A stretch of 64,000 nucleotides of DNA from Paraplanobispora siamensis (lineage in GTDB: Bacteria > Actinomycetota > Actinomycetes > Streptosporangiales > Streptosporangiaceae). The position numbers and the translations under genes are program-made. Each line of letters starts with the position of its first letter. Position 1 is the first letter of the stretch. This document shows, piece after piece, positions 20,523-28,678 of the stretch. Under the pieces are notes generated by a model. It searched no databases, was not told the DNA's origin, and saw only the letters and a program-made list of their open reading frames with translations. The DNA lies in assembly GCF_016863175.1 (NCBI RefSeq), contig NZ_BOOJ01000014.1:124001-188000 (forward strand), given 5' to 3'.

Positions 20523-20876
20523 TCAGGGGTGGACTTTTTCGGCTCCGATTCGCTGGATGCGTTCGGTGCCCCACTCTCCCAGAGGGGCCAGGGCGGCGTT
20601 GAGCGAGACGCCGTGTTCGGTCAGGGAGTACTCCACCTTCGGGGGGACTTCGCGGTAGACCTCGCGGTGCACGAGGCCGTCCTCCTCCATCTCCCGCAGG
20701 TGCTGGATCAGCATCTTCTCGCTGACGCCGGGCAGGGCGCGGCGGAGTTCGGCGAACCGGCGGGTTCCGTGGTCGTGCAGTTCCCACAGGATCAGGGACT
20801 TCCACTTGCCGGCGACGACGTCCATCGCCGCGTCGATGCCGCAGAAGTAGGGGCCGTTGCGTGCTGACTTCGTCAT
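20523..20876 (-). CDS. HxlR-family transcriptional regulator
   Basis: 117 aa winged-helix regulator with the HxlR signature: CGIDAAMDVVAGKWKSLILW, then FAELRRALPGVSEKMLIQHLREMEEDGLVHR, and YSLTEHG near the end. The cysteine near the N-terminus (YFC) is at the position used as a redox or electrophile sensor in several HxlR proteins. GGAGGGG precedes the ATG. It is divergent from the reductase at 20997 and shares with it a 120-base intergenic region full of inverted repeats, so it probably regulates both itself and that gene. Confidence 0.9.
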   Translation of the reverse strand: MTKSARNGPYFCGIDAAMDVVAGKWKSLILWELHDHGTRRFAELRRALPGVSEKMLIQHLREMEEDGLVHREVYREVPPKVEYSLTEHGVSLNAALAPLGEWGTERIQRIGAEKVHP

Positions 20877-20893
20877 CTACCCCTCCGAAAGGC

Positions 20894-20927
20894 ACTTACT
20901 AAAAGGTAAGTACCTGACTAATTAGTC
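20894..20927. promoter_or_regulatory. stacked palindromes in the HxlR/reductase divergent promoter
   Basis: Three overlapping or adjacent inverted repeats are present: ACTTAC (20894-20899) with GTAAGT (20906-20911); AGGTA (20904-20908) with TACCT (20911-20915); and the perfect 12-mer GACTAATTAGTC (20916-20927). They lie in an AT-rich patch between the two divergent starts and are the natural candidates for HxlR binding. Factor assignment is inference from position. Confidence 0.6.
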
Positions 20928-20996
20928 CGTACTGGCCAAATCTACAGGCAGTGGAAAGGATCGACTCGAACGACGGAACACGAGGGGATCTTGAAG

Positions 20997-21872
20997 ATGA
21001 CGACCGATGACGACGTCCGGGTGAGTGTTCTCGGGCTGGGGGCGATGGGGAGCGTTCTCGCGGGCGCTCTGGTGAAGGCCGGGTACGCGACGACGGTGTG
21101 GAACCGTTCGCCGGGCAGGGCGGAGGAGCTTGTCGCGCGGGGGGCGGAGGCCGCCGCCACGGCCGGTGAGGCGGTCCGGGCCGGTCAGCTGGTGATCACG
21201 TGCCTGCTGGACCACGCGTCGGTCCGTGAGGTGCTCGACCCGCTCTCCGGTGAGCTGGCCGGGCGGACCCTGATCAACGTGACCACGACCTCACCGGCCC
21301 AGTCGCGGGAGACGGCCGCCTGGGCAGCCCGGGCCGGGGCCGCGTATCTGGACGGCGGCATCATGGCCGTGCCGCACATGATCGGCCAGCCGGGGGCGTC
21401 GATCCTCTACAGCGGGTCGGCCGAGGTCTTCGACGAGTACAGGCCGCTGCTCGATCTGTGGGGGGACAGCACCTATTTCGGGGAGGACGCCGGGCTGGCG
21501 TCCCTGTACGACCTGGCCCTGCTCGCGGGCATGTACGTCATGTTCGCCGGGTTCATGCACGGCGCCGCCATGGTGGCGCCGGCCGGTGTGACGGCGCGCG
21601 AGTTCGCCGCCATGGCCGCGCCCTGGCTGACCGCCATGACCGGCGGCTTCCACGGGTTCGCCGAGGTCATCGACGGCGGGGACTACACCGTCGAAGGACA
21701 GCAGAGCCTCCGGTTCTCCGACCTCGGCGACATCCTGGCCGCCAGTTCCGACCAGGGCGTCAGCACCGAGGTGGTCGCCATGGTCCAGCGGCTCATCCAG
21801 CGCCAGATCGACGCGGGCCACGGGGAGGAGGGCTTCGCCCGGATCATCGAGAGCATCAGGCGGCCGGCCTGA
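20997..21872 (+). CDS. NAD(P)-dependent beta-hydroxyacid dehydrogenase / imine reductase-like protein
   Basis: 291 aa. An N-terminal Rossmann fold carries GLGAMG at residues 13-18 and a WNRSPGRAEEL loop that favours NADPH. The C-terminal all-helical domain contains the DLALLAGMYVMFAGFMHGAAM helix typical of imine-reductase-like members, where the beta-hydroxyacid dehydrogenase catalytic lysine is replaced. I use the ATG at 20997 behind GAGGGG rather than the TTG at 20991. Control by the divergent HxlR regulator is likely. Substrate cannot be told from sequence. Confidence 0.85.
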   Translation: MTTDDDVRVSVLGLGAMGSVLAGALVKAGYATTVWNRSPGRAEELVARGAEAAATAGEAVRAGQLVITCLLDHASVREVLDPLSGELAGRTLINVTTTSPAQSRETAAWAARAGAAYLDGGIMAVPHMIGQPGASILYSGSAEVFDEYRPLLDLWGDSTYFGEDAGLASLYDLALLAGMYVMFAGFMHGAAMVAPAGVTAREFAAMAAPWLTAMTGGFHGFAEVIDGGDYTVEGQQSLRFSDLGDILAASSDQGVSTEVVAMVQRLIQRQIDAGHGEEGFARIIESIRRPA

Positions 21873-21911
21873 GGACCCATCCACTCCCCGGCTCCCGTAC
21901 GCCCGGGCGGC

Positions 21912-22883
21912 TCAGAACGAATCGGTCGGCTTCAACGGCTCCGGCGTGACCTCCAGCATCACCGTCCGGTCGCTGACCGCTCGCGCCTCCCACACGAGCC
22001 AGTCCTGTCCGACCGCGTCGGCGGAGACGGGCTCATACGACAGCTGGAAGGCCTGCTTCGCCTTTCCGTCGTAGAAGTTGCTCGTGGTGGAGTCCGGGTC
22101 GGATCTCACCCGCCGGAAGACCACATCCAGATCGCGCTCACGAACGTCGGCGAGCACCTGGGCCACGGTACGGTCCTTGACGGTGACGCCCTCCAGGACC
22201 TCGCCCCTGTGCGTGGCGGGGCTGTCCGTCTGGTACGGCTCGCCCGGCCGGGCCGGGCGGCCCAGCTGGGTCCGGACCTTCTCGGCGAGTCCGACGGGAA
22301 CGCGGAAGACCAGGAGGCAGCCCGGCGTACCGGGCGTGCACCCCTCGGGCTCGACGCCGGCGCTGAACTCGCCGGACGACTCGAAGGTCATGGGGCCGCC
22401 GGGGTCGAACACGGGCGCGACGGGCTGCCCGACCAGGCCGGGGGAGGCCGGTACGAGTTCCAGGGTGACGTCCAGTCCCAGGGACGCGAAGCCCTCGCGG
22501 TACCTCTCGTGCTCGGCCAGCGGATCCTTGATCCGGGCCACCCAGTTCCTCCCCTCCTGGACGATGTCGATGGCGGCGCTGGCGTAGGACTTCGCACCGG
22601 CGCCGCCGCCCGGCACGAGACTCGGGCCGAGCACGGCGGCCGCCACGACCCCGGCCAGGACCACGGCCCCGGTCGCCAGCCGCCATGCCGCCCCCGCGCG
22701 AGTGGTGCCGGTCAGGCCGGGGAACCGCAGCCTGACTCTCCGGCGGGCCGGTACGGCGCGCCGCGCGGACGGCTCCCACCCGATGGCCCGGGCCAGTTCG
22801 TCCGGGTCGCGCTGGGGGATCTGGGATCTCATCCTCTTCAGCGGTTCGAGGTCATTCATCTGCGAGTCCATCTGCGGGTCCAT
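21912..22883 (-). CDS. CU044_5270-type membrane protein, partner of ECF sigma factor
   Basis: About 323 aa: a cytoplasmic N-terminal segment (LKRMRSQIPQRDPDELARAI), one membrane helix (AAWRLATGAVVLAGVVAAAVLGPSLV), then an extracytoplasmic domain of about 230 residues. This layout and the overlap with the sigma gene match the family found beside SigE-like ECF factors in actinobacteria, which is presumed to act as or with an anti-sigma. Several in-frame starts exist because of a 12-bp repeat; the ATG at 22883 has GGTGGAG at 9 bases. A TTG at 22907 and an ATG at 22859 are alternatives. Confidence 0.7.
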   Translation of the reverse strand: MDPQMDSQMNDLEPLKRMRSQIPQRDPDELARAIGWEPSARRAVPARRRVRLRFPGLTGTTRAGAAWRLATGAVVLAGVVAAAVLGPSLVPGGGAGAKSYASAAIDIVQEGRNWVARIKDPLAEHERYREGFASLGLDVTLELVPASPGLVGQPVAPVFDPGGPMTFESSGEFSAGVEPEGCTPGTPGCLLVFRVPVGLAEKVRTQLGRPARPGEPYQTDSPATHRGEVLEGVTVKDRTVAQVLADVRERDLDVVFRRVRSDPDSTTSNFYDGKAKQAFQLSYEPVSADAVGQDWLVWEARAVSDRTVMLEVTPEPLKPTDSF

Positions 22884-23460
22884 CTGCGAGAGCTCCACCG
22901 TCTCCAACGGATTTGCGGATCTTGGTGCGGGCCCGGTTGATCCGTGAGCGCACTGTGCCCACGGGAATGCCCAGGACGTCGGCGACCTGCTGGTAGGTCA
23001 GCTCGCCCCAGGCGGTCAGGAGGAGAACGTCGCGCTCTTCCTTGCGCAGGTCCGCGAGGGCGGCCGACAGGCGGACGGTCTCCGCGGCGGCCGTGACGCG
23101 GTCGGCGACCAGGTCGGCGTGGCCCTCCAGCACCGGATCGACGCCGGTGCGGGCGAGCGCCCGGTAGAACCGGACCTCCGATCTGTGGTGACGGCGGATC
23201 AGGTTGGTGGTGATGCGCCACAGCCAGGCCCGCACGTCACCGCGGGCGGAGTCGTATCCTCCGCGGCCGCGGAAGGCCTGGTGGAACGTCTCCGCCACGA
23301 TGTCGTCGGCGAGGTCGCCGCCGAGGCGGCGTGCCGCGTACCGGTGCAGCGGCGGAGCGTGCCGCCGGAACAGCTCACCGAAGCACCCGGGGTCGCCCAG
23401 GGACTCCGCGACCAGTGACGCGTCGTCCCGTTCCTGGTAGGCCGCATCGAGGGAGCCCAT
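22852..23460 (-). CDS. ECF-type RNA polymerase sigma factor
   Basis: 202 aa. Sigma region 2 is FGELFRRHAPPLHRYAARRL, then DDIVAETFHQAFRGR and VRAWLWRITTNLIRRHHRSE. Region 4 is LRKEERDVLLLTAWGELTYQ, then QVADVLGIPVGTVRSRINRARTKIR. No extra SnoaL or C-terminal domain is present. The Asp-rich tail (LADGPADGLADE) comes from a 12-bp tandem repeat that also encodes the start of the overlapping downstream partner. A 27-bp perfect palindrome lies 10 bases upstream of the ATG. Probably one transcript with the membrane partner gene. Confidence 0.92.
   Translation of the reverse strand: MGSLDAAYQERDDASLVAESLGDPGCFGELFRRHAPPLHRYAARRLGGDLADDIVAETFHQAFRGRGGYDSARGDVRAWLWRITTNLIRRHHRSEVRFYRALARTGVDPVLEGHADLVADRVTAAAETVRLSAALADLRKEERDVLLLTAWGELTYQQVADVLGIPVGTVRSRINRARTKIRKSVGDGGALADGPADGLADE
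22859..22894. repeat. 12-bp tandem repeat in the sigma/partner overlap
   Basis: Units at 22859-22870 (TCTGCGAGTCCA) and 22871-22882 (one mismatch), with a degenerate third to 22894. The repeat is read in two frames: as LADG/PADG/LADE at the sigma C-terminus and as MDPQ/MDSQ at the partner N-terminus, generating several in-frame ATG codons. Confidence 0.7.
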
Positions 23461-23470
23461 GTACGCCTTT

Positions 23471-23497
23471 CTAGTAGGGGGTCACACCCCCTACTAG
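23471..23497. promoter_or_regulatory. 27-bp perfect palindrome upstream of ECF sigma gene
   Basis: A 12-bp arm CTAGTAGGGGGT at 23471-23482, 3-nt spacer CAC, and the exact complement at 23486-23497. It overlaps the stop codon of the serine hydrolase gene and ends 10 bases from the sigma start, just upstream of its AAAGG ribosome-binding site. It may be a terminator for the hydrolase, an operator, or an RNA hairpin limiting sigma translation. Confidence 0.6.
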
Positions 23498-25038
23498 CCC
23501 GAAGCCGGGTGAGAGGTTCCGGCCGGGACGGCATCGTGGCTCCGGGCGGGCGGGGTCTCCCCGCCGGAGGGGACCGGCCGCCGGGTCAGGGCGGTGACGC
23601 GGGCGGCCAGGACGGCGACGTTCGCCGCGGCCATGACCGCGAACCAGACGACCAGCGGCATCGAGTAGTAGCAGAGCTGCTCGAAGGTGATGTCCCGCCC
23701 GCCGCCGATGAGCCGGGTGAGCAGGTCCGGGAGGCTGACCAGGAGGGCCAGGGGGACGAGCCGGGGCGACAGCCGCAGGGCGAGCCGCCAGGACGGCCGG
23801 GTGGCGAGCCGGTCCGCCCAGGCCCGCGTGCGCCGCAGTGTGCGGACGGCCAGGAGCAGGCTCAGCAGGGTCAGAGCGCCCAGCACCAGATCGACGGTCA
23901 GCCGCACCGAGTCGGCGGCCGGCGCTTCGCCGCCGGTCACGAGTGCGGCCAGCCGGTCGGCCAGCGCTCCGACGCCCTCGTTGCCCAGGCCGAGGCCGCT
24001 GTTGCCGATGACCGCGATGCCGTAACCGCCGGGCAGCAGCAGCACCTGGGCGGTGTAGGTGAACCAGACGCCGTCGTGGCCCACTCTGCCGTCCCGGTCG
24101 CGCCAGCCCAGCCCGTAGGGCCACCGCCGGTCCGTCGAGGTGTGCATGGCGGTGATGCCCGACGGCGACACGAGCCGTGTGCCGTCGGCCGCCCGGCCCG
24201 CGTTGTTCTGCACGATCAGCCACCGGGCCAGGTCCTCGGCCGTGCTGATCACGCCGTCGGAGCCGTTGACGAACCGCTCCGGCTCGGTGGCGGGGATCGA
24301 CGCCCCGTACGCGTAGAGATGTCCCCGGCGCACCTCGCGCGGCAGATCGCGGGGGGTCTTGTCGATCGTGGCGGTCGCCCGCATGCCGAGCGGGCCGAAC
24401 ACGTGGCGCCGCAGGTAGTCCGTGAACGGCTCACCCGAGACGACCTCCACCAGCCGGGCGGCGAGGTGGTAGTTCGTGTTGGTGTAGGAGTGCTTCGTGC
24501 CGGGGTCGGCGGCCAGCGCGGAGTCGCGGGCCCGCGTCACGGCGCCCGCGAGCGAGTCCGGCTGCGGCAGGCTCTTCTCCGCGAGCGTGCCGTCGCTGAT
24601 CCCGGAGGTCTGGTTCAGCAGCTCGCGCACCGTGATCCGCGCGCCCCGGGGGTCGGCGACCCGGAAGTCCGGCAGATAGTCGCGCACCGGCGCGTCCAGC
24701 GTCACCTTGCCGGCCTCGGCCAGCTGCATCACCGCCAGGGCGGTGAACGACTTGCTGACCGACGCCACCGGCATCGGCGTGCGCGCGGTCACCGCCGCTC
24801 CGGACGAGTCGCGGCCGTACCCGCCGGTGTACAGCACCCGGTCGCCCTCGGTGATCGCGACGGCGACGCCCGGGTATCCCGACGTGTCCGCGAAGTCGGC
24901 CACCACCCGCCGGACCGCCGCCTCGTCCGGTCTCTCACCCGCCGACGCCGGGCCCGGCATCGCCGTGATCATCAAACCGGTGACCACCGTGATCACTGTG
25001 GCCGCCGTACCCCGCCACCAGCCCCTGCCCTGTCGCAC
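23494..25038 (-). CDS. secreted/membrane serine hydrolase (class C beta-lactamase family)
   Basis: 514 aa. A signal peptide (about residues 1-33, ending PGPASA) leads into a penicillin-binding fold with S93-V-S-K96, Y185-T-N187 and H321-D-G323, the full active-site set of the beta-lactamase/DD-peptidase/esterase family. The C-terminal 130 residues contain three to four membrane helices, so the catalytic domain would be anchored outside the cell. Hydrolysed substrate (peptide, ester or beta-lactam) is not predictable. It lies between the FG-GAP gene and the ECF sigma gene on the same strand, with 217 bases to the former and 33 to the latter. Confidence 0.88.
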   Translation of the reverse strand: MRQGRGWWRGTAATVITVVTGLMITAMPGPASAGERPDEAAVRRVVADFADTSGYPGVAVAITEGDRVLYTGGYGRDSSGAAVTARTPMPVASVSKSFTALAVMQLAEAGKVTLDAPVRDYLPDFRVADPRGARITVRELLNQTSGISDGTLAEKSLPQPDSLAGAVTRARDSALAADPGTKHSYTNTNYHLAARLVEVVSGEPFTDYLRRHVFGPLGMRATATIDKTPRDLPREVRRGHLYAYGASIPATEPERFVNGSDGVISTAEDLARWLIVQNNAGRAADGTRLVSPSGITAMHTSTDRRWPYGLGWRDRDGRVGHDGVWFTYTAQVLLLPGGYGIAVIGNSGLGLGNEGVGALADRLAALVTGGEAPAADSVRLTVDLVLGALTLLSLLLAVRTLRRTRAWADRLATRPSWRLALRLSPRLVPLALLVSLPDLLTRLIGGGRDITFEQLCYYSMPLVVWFAVMAAANVAVLAARVTALTRRPVPSGGETPPARSHDAVPAGTSHPASG

Positions 25039-25255
25039 ACCGCGCTCCGATCGTCTCGTCGAACGTCGGCCACGCTATGGATCACGGGTGTGCGGCCACA
25101 GGAACCGAAGGGCAGCGACCACCCCCGACTTTCGTCAGGTACGAGAGCGGGCTGGTGCGTCCGGGGAGAACGGAGGGAGGCGGGACCGGTGACGGGCGCG
25201 AGCAGGACCGGACACCGCGGTGGCGAGTACGGCGCCGCCGCGCGGGCGGGGGCCG

Positions 25256-26557
25256 TCAGCGGGCGATCAGCGTGCCCGGCAGGGAGAGGGTCCTGGTCTC
25301 GGTCACCCGGCGGTTCTTGATCCAGAACAACCGGACCGACTCGCCGTCGGCGGTGGCGAGTTCGGGGACGGTGTCGCCGTCCAGGTCGAGCAGCGCCACG
25401 TTGGCCCCGCCGGCCCGGATCCGGATCGGCGGCCGCGGCCCGCCGGCCGAGCCGTACAGGACGGCGATGTCGCCCGTGGCGCGGGCGGCCGCGACGATGT
25501 CGCTGCGGCCGTCCCTGTCGATGTCGCCGGTCGCCAGCGACCCGGCGTGGTCGTTGCCGGGAGCGCTGGTCCCCGTGATCCCGGGCAGCGCCACGATCTT
25601 CTTCCGGCGCTTGTCGATGCCCGAGGGCCCGCCACGCAGGATGAGGAGCTTGCCGGTGCCGATCCCGGCGACCACGTCGGCGTACTTGCCGCCGTGGACG
25701 CGGCCGACCCGCACCGACCAGCCGAAGGGGTCGCGCGTGCACTGGGCGGTGTTCGCCTCGTTGTCGGCGCCCTTCGAGCCGCCCGCGCACGCCTCGACGT
25801 CCATGACGCGGCCGTCCACGTTCCCGCTGGTCACCATGGTGTCGCCGGCGAGCGTCACTCCCTTGGCCGATCCCCTGAACACGTGGACGGCCCCGCCGAT
25901 GTCGTAGCCCGGCCGCCCGGACGGCGCGGTGACCACCAGGTCGCTGTAGCCGTCGCCGGTCACGTCCCCGGAGGCCAGGGCGGCGCCGAACAGGCGGCTG
26001 TGCTGGCTGAAGCCGACCACCCCGGGTGTGTTCTCGCTGAGTCGCAGGGCCCGGGAGGAGGTGAGGCCGCCGCGGGAGCCGTACAGGACGACGGCCGCGC
26101 CGCCGTGTGTCGCCGCGCTGTCCAGCGTGGTCTCCGGCGCGCCGACGGCGATGTCGGTGTAGCCGTCCCGGTTGAAGTCGGCGGTGGTCAGCGCGTTGCC
26201 GAACCCGTGACCGGCGCCCAGCGGGGGGACGCCGCCCCGGCCGGGGGTGAAACGGACGGTCCGGCCGAGGTGGGGGTACGCGCGCCGGCCGTAGGCGACG
26301 GTGAGCGTGCCGCCGCCGCCGGCGGCCACGTCCGCGAGGCCGTCACCGTTGAAGTCGCCCGTCGACAGCGCGGTCACCCGCCGGCTCAGGGTGGTGGCCT
26401 TGCTGCCCAGCGGCTGGACCATGAATGATCCCGGGCCGCCCACCACCAGATCGGCCCGGCCCTCGCCGTTGACGTCCCCGCGGACGGGGTCGGGAGACAC
26501 GGTGGCCCCGACGCAGAGCGCGGCGGCCAGCACGACGATCACTACGCGAGGGGGCAT
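25256..26557 (-). CDS. secreted FG-GAP/VCBS repeat (beta-propeller) protein
   Basis: 433 aa with an N-terminal signal peptide (MPPRVVIVVLAAALCVGATV) and repeated calcium-binding FG-GAP blades: DVNGEGRAD, DFNGDGLAD, DFNRDGYTD, DVTGDGYSD, DIDRDGRSD and DLDGDTVPE. Together they suggest an integrin-alpha-like propeller of about seven blades. Such proteins bind partners or surfaces and rarely have enzymatic activity. It begins 9 bases after the WYL regulator stop on the same strand, so the two are likely co-transcribed. Confidence 0.88.
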   Translation of the reverse strand: MPPRVVIVVLAAALCVGATVSPDPVRGDVNGEGRADLVVGGPGSFMVQPLGSKATTLSRRVTALSTGDFNGDGLADVAAGGGGTLTVAYGRRAYPHLGRTVRFTPGRGGVPPLGAGHGFGNALTTADFNRDGYTDIAVGAPETTLDSAATHGGAAVVLYGSRGGLTSSRALRLSENTPGVVGFSQHSRLFGAALASGDVTGDGYSDLVVTAPSGRPGYDIGGAVHVFRGSAKGVTLAGDTMVTSGNVDGRVMDVEACAGGSKGADNEANTAQCTRDPFGWSVRVGRVHGGKYADVVAGIGTGKLLILRGGPSGIDKRRKKIVALPGITGTSAPGNDHAGSLATGDIDRDGRSDIVAAARATGDIAVLYGSAGGPRPPIRIRAGGANVALLDLDGDTVPELATADGESVRLFWIKNRRVTETRTLSLPGTLIAR

Positions 26558-26566
26558 GGGGGGATG

Positions 26567-27625
26567 CTAATCCTCATGTTCCGCCACGGACGGCATATCA
26601 CGATAAAGGGATGAATCCGGCATGACGTGATCCGCTCGGGAATCCCGGGGGTCCCGGGGATAGAGGGCGGCCAGGGCGTGGGCGGTCTCGGCCATCCGGG
26701 CTCTCAGCTCGGCGGGTTCCAGCACCTCGACCTCGGCGCCGAGCTTGAGGAACTCGGTCCGCGCGTGCGTCAGCGACTCGATGGGTACGCCGGCCGTGAC
26801 CCAGCCCCGGGCGTCGGGCGGGCCGGCCGTCTCGTCCACGGCGCCGACCACGGCCGAGCCCATCAGCTGGGCGATCCGCTCACGCCCGGCGGGGGAGAGC
26901 CGGACGGTCGCCCGGCCCTGGAACAGCCGCGACCGGAAGTCCGCCAGGTACGCGCTCCAGTGCCCGGCCAGGTCGAAGTCACCGGGCCGCTCGAACGTCT
27001 CGCCCGTCACCCGAAGGGTGAGGATCTGGTTGACCCGGTAGGTGCGCATCATGCCCTCGCACCGGGCCACGAGGTACCACTTGCCGGCCTTGAGGACCAG
27101 GCCGTACGGCTCCAGCGTCCGGTCCACCTCGGACGGCTCCGCCCAGCGGCTGTAGAGCACCTGGATGACGCGCCTGTTCCAGACGGCGTCCGCCACGTCC
27201 GGCAGGTGGGGCACCCGGTCCCCGTCGTAGTACCAGCCGGGCGCGTCGAGGTGGAAGTGCTCCCGCACGCTCCGGGACCCCTCGCGCAGCTCGCGCGGGA
27301 GCGCGGCCTCGATCTTGAGCTCGGCCGCGGCGGCCAGGGCGCCGAGGCCGAGCTCGGCGGCCGGTCCGGGCATCCCGGCCAGGAACAGCGCCCGCGCCTC
27401 CTGGGCGGTCAGGCCGGTCAGGCGGGTCCGGAACCCGTCGAGGAGCCGGTAGCCGCCCCGGTGCCCGGCCTCGCCGTACAGCGGGATCCCCGCGGCGTGC
27501 AGCGACTCGACGTCGCGGTAGATCGTGCGGACGCTGACCTCCAGCTCGTCGGCGAGCTGCCGGGCGGTCAGCAGGCCGCGTGACTGGAGCAGCAGGAGGA
27601 TGGAGAGAAGCCGGGACGCTCGCAC
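26567..27625 (-). CDS. YafY-type transcriptional regulator with WYL domain
   Basis: About 352 aa. An N-terminal DeoR-like helix-turn-helix ([20 protein letters not shown], then [20 protein letters not shown]) is followed by a WYL ligand-sensing domain ([20 protein letters not shown]) and a C-terminal WCX extension. I place the start at GTG 27625 because a 23-bp inverted repeat lies immediately upstream and a TAATGT -10 box is positioned for a leaderless transcript; the frame is open to an ATG at 27658, but that would put the operator inside the gene. It is divergent from 27670 and probably controls it. Confidence 0.85.
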   Translation of the reverse strand: MRASRLLSILLLLQSRGLLTARQLADELEVSVRTIYRDVESLHAAGIPLYGEAGHRGGYRLLDGFRTRLTGLTAQEARALFLAGMPGPAAELGLGALAAAAELKIEAALPRELREGSRSVREHFHLDAPGWYYDGDRVPHLPDVADAVWNRRVIQVLYSRWAEPSEVDRTLEPYGLVLKAGKWYLVARCEGMMRTYRVNQILTLRVTGETFERPGDFDLAGHWSAYLADFRSRLFQGRATVRLSPAGRERIAQLMGSAVVGAVDETAGPPDARGWVTAGVPIESLTHARTEFLKLGAEVEVLEPAELRARMAETAHALAALYPRDPRDSRADHVMPDSSLYRDMPSVAEHED

Positions 27626-27626
27626 A

Positions 27627-27649
27627 CCACTGACATTACGTGTCAGTGG
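27627..27649. promoter_or_regulatory. inverted-repeat operator between WYL regulator and divergent gene
   Basis: Nine-bp arms CCACTGACA (27627-27635) and TGTCAGTGG (27641-27649) around TTACG. On the minus strand TAATGT at 27633-27638 would be the -10 of a leaderless WYL-regulator mRNA, so binding would repress the regulator. The plus-strand gene starts 20 bases beyond. Confidence 0.65.
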
Positions 27650-27669
27650 AGGGGTCATACGGTCCGGTC

Positions 27670-28143
27670 ATGGCGTTCATCGAGAAGAACATGCGGCCGC
27701 TGGACCCGATCGTCGTCGACGGCCGTCCGTACAAGCGCTATCACGTCGACCGGCCCGACAAGCCGATCGAGCCGGAGGTCGAGAAGGCGGCCTACGAGTA
27801 TCTGCCGAAGCTCGTGCCCGCGCCCGCCGACGACTCCCCGGCTGGCTGGATCGTCCTCCACAGGGGCGGGGACACCGGCGCCTACCTGCTCGTCTACACC
27901 TGGGCCTGGGACAACGTGGTGGAGGTGAACATCGCCGCGGCCGGTCAGCCCGCCGTCGGCTGCCCCGACGAGGACCCGGCGAACTTCGTGCGCGAGACGC
28001 GGCACTGGGCCGGGTGCGTGTGGGAGCTGCCCGCCCTGGAGCACGAGCGGGCCGCCTGGGTCCGGCACATGTTCGTCAAGGACACCCCGGACCTCGACGG
28101 CTACCTCGCCGACACCCGTCCGGAAAGCCCGGTGGGACTGTGA
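27670..28143 (+). CDS. conserved hypothetical protein, divergent from WYL regulator
   Basis: 157 aa from the ATG at 27670 (MAFIEKNMRPLDPIVVDGRP); GTG codons at 27640 and 27646 are also in frame but lie in the operator. The sequence is globular, without membrane segments or signal, with blocks such as GWIVLHRGGDTGAYLLVYTW and CVWELPALEHERAAWVRHMF. I do not recognise the family. It shares four bases with the next gene, and divergence from the WYL regulator suggests that it is the regulated target. Confidence 0.7.
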   Translation: MAFIEKNMRPLDPIVVDGRPYKRYHVDRPDKPIEPEVEKAAYEYLPKLVPAPADDSPAGWIVLHRGGDTGAYLLVYTWAWDNVVEVNIAAAGQPAVGCPDEDPANFVRETRHWAGCVWELPALEHERAAWVRHMFVKDTPDLDGYLADTRPESPVGL

Positions 28144-28592
28144 ACGACTTCGACTTCTTCGTCGGCGCCTGGGACGTCGTCAACCGCAGGCTGCTCAAGC
28201 GCGACGCCGGGAGCGACGAGTGGGAGGAGTTCCCCGGCCGGAGCGTCGCCCGCGGTTTCTTCGGCGGGGCGGGAAGCTTCGACGAGATCACCTTCCCGAC
28301 CAAGGAGTTCGACGGCGCGACGGTCCGCGTCTACGACCCCGGGCGGGAGGAGTGGTCCATCCACTGGATCAACAGCACGCGGGGTCTCGACCCGGTCCCG
28401 GTGGTGGGCCGGTTCACCGACGGGGTGGGTACCTTCTACGCCGACGACACCGACGAGGGCCACCCGATCCGGGTCCGGTTCATCTGGTCGCGCATCACGC
28501 CGGAGTCGTGCCGGTGGGAGCAGGCGTTCTCCTACGACGGCGAACGCACCTGGGAGACCAACTGGACCATGGACTTCACCAGGGTCTCCTAG
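28140..28592 (+). CDS. hypothetical protein, DUF1579/lipocalin-like
   Basis: 150 aa, starting at a GTG that overlaps the preceding stop as GTGA, so it is translationally coupled. The opening DFDFFVGAWDVVNRRL, the middle YDPGREEWSIHWINSTRGLD and the end YDGERTWETNWTMDFTRV match the small beta-barrel family in which a sample of about 150 residues begins with FxxGxW. Members are of unknown function. No signal peptide. Confidence 0.7.
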   Translation: MNDFDFFVGAWDVVNRRLLKRDAGSDEWEEFPGRSVARGFFGGAGSFDEITFPTKEFDGATVRVYDPGREEWSIHWINSTRGLDPVPVVGRFTDGVGTFYADDTDEGHPIRVRFIWSRITPESCRWEQAFSYDGERTWETNWTMDFTRVS

Positions 28593-28644
28593 TTCCGCGC
28601 CGGGCGGGCCGACGACCGCACCCGTCGGCCACGCCCACGTCGGC

Positions 28645-28678
28645 GGCACGAGATGCTGGAAGGCACGAGATGCTGGAG
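28645..28678. repeat. 17-bp tandem duplication over a translation start
   Basis: GGCACGAGATGCTGGAA at 28645-28661 is repeated at 28662-28678 with one change. Each copy contains an ATG and a GGAAGG or GGAGGG. Since 17 is not a multiple of 3, only the second ATG (28670) is in frame with the NUDIX gene. Confidence 0.75.
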
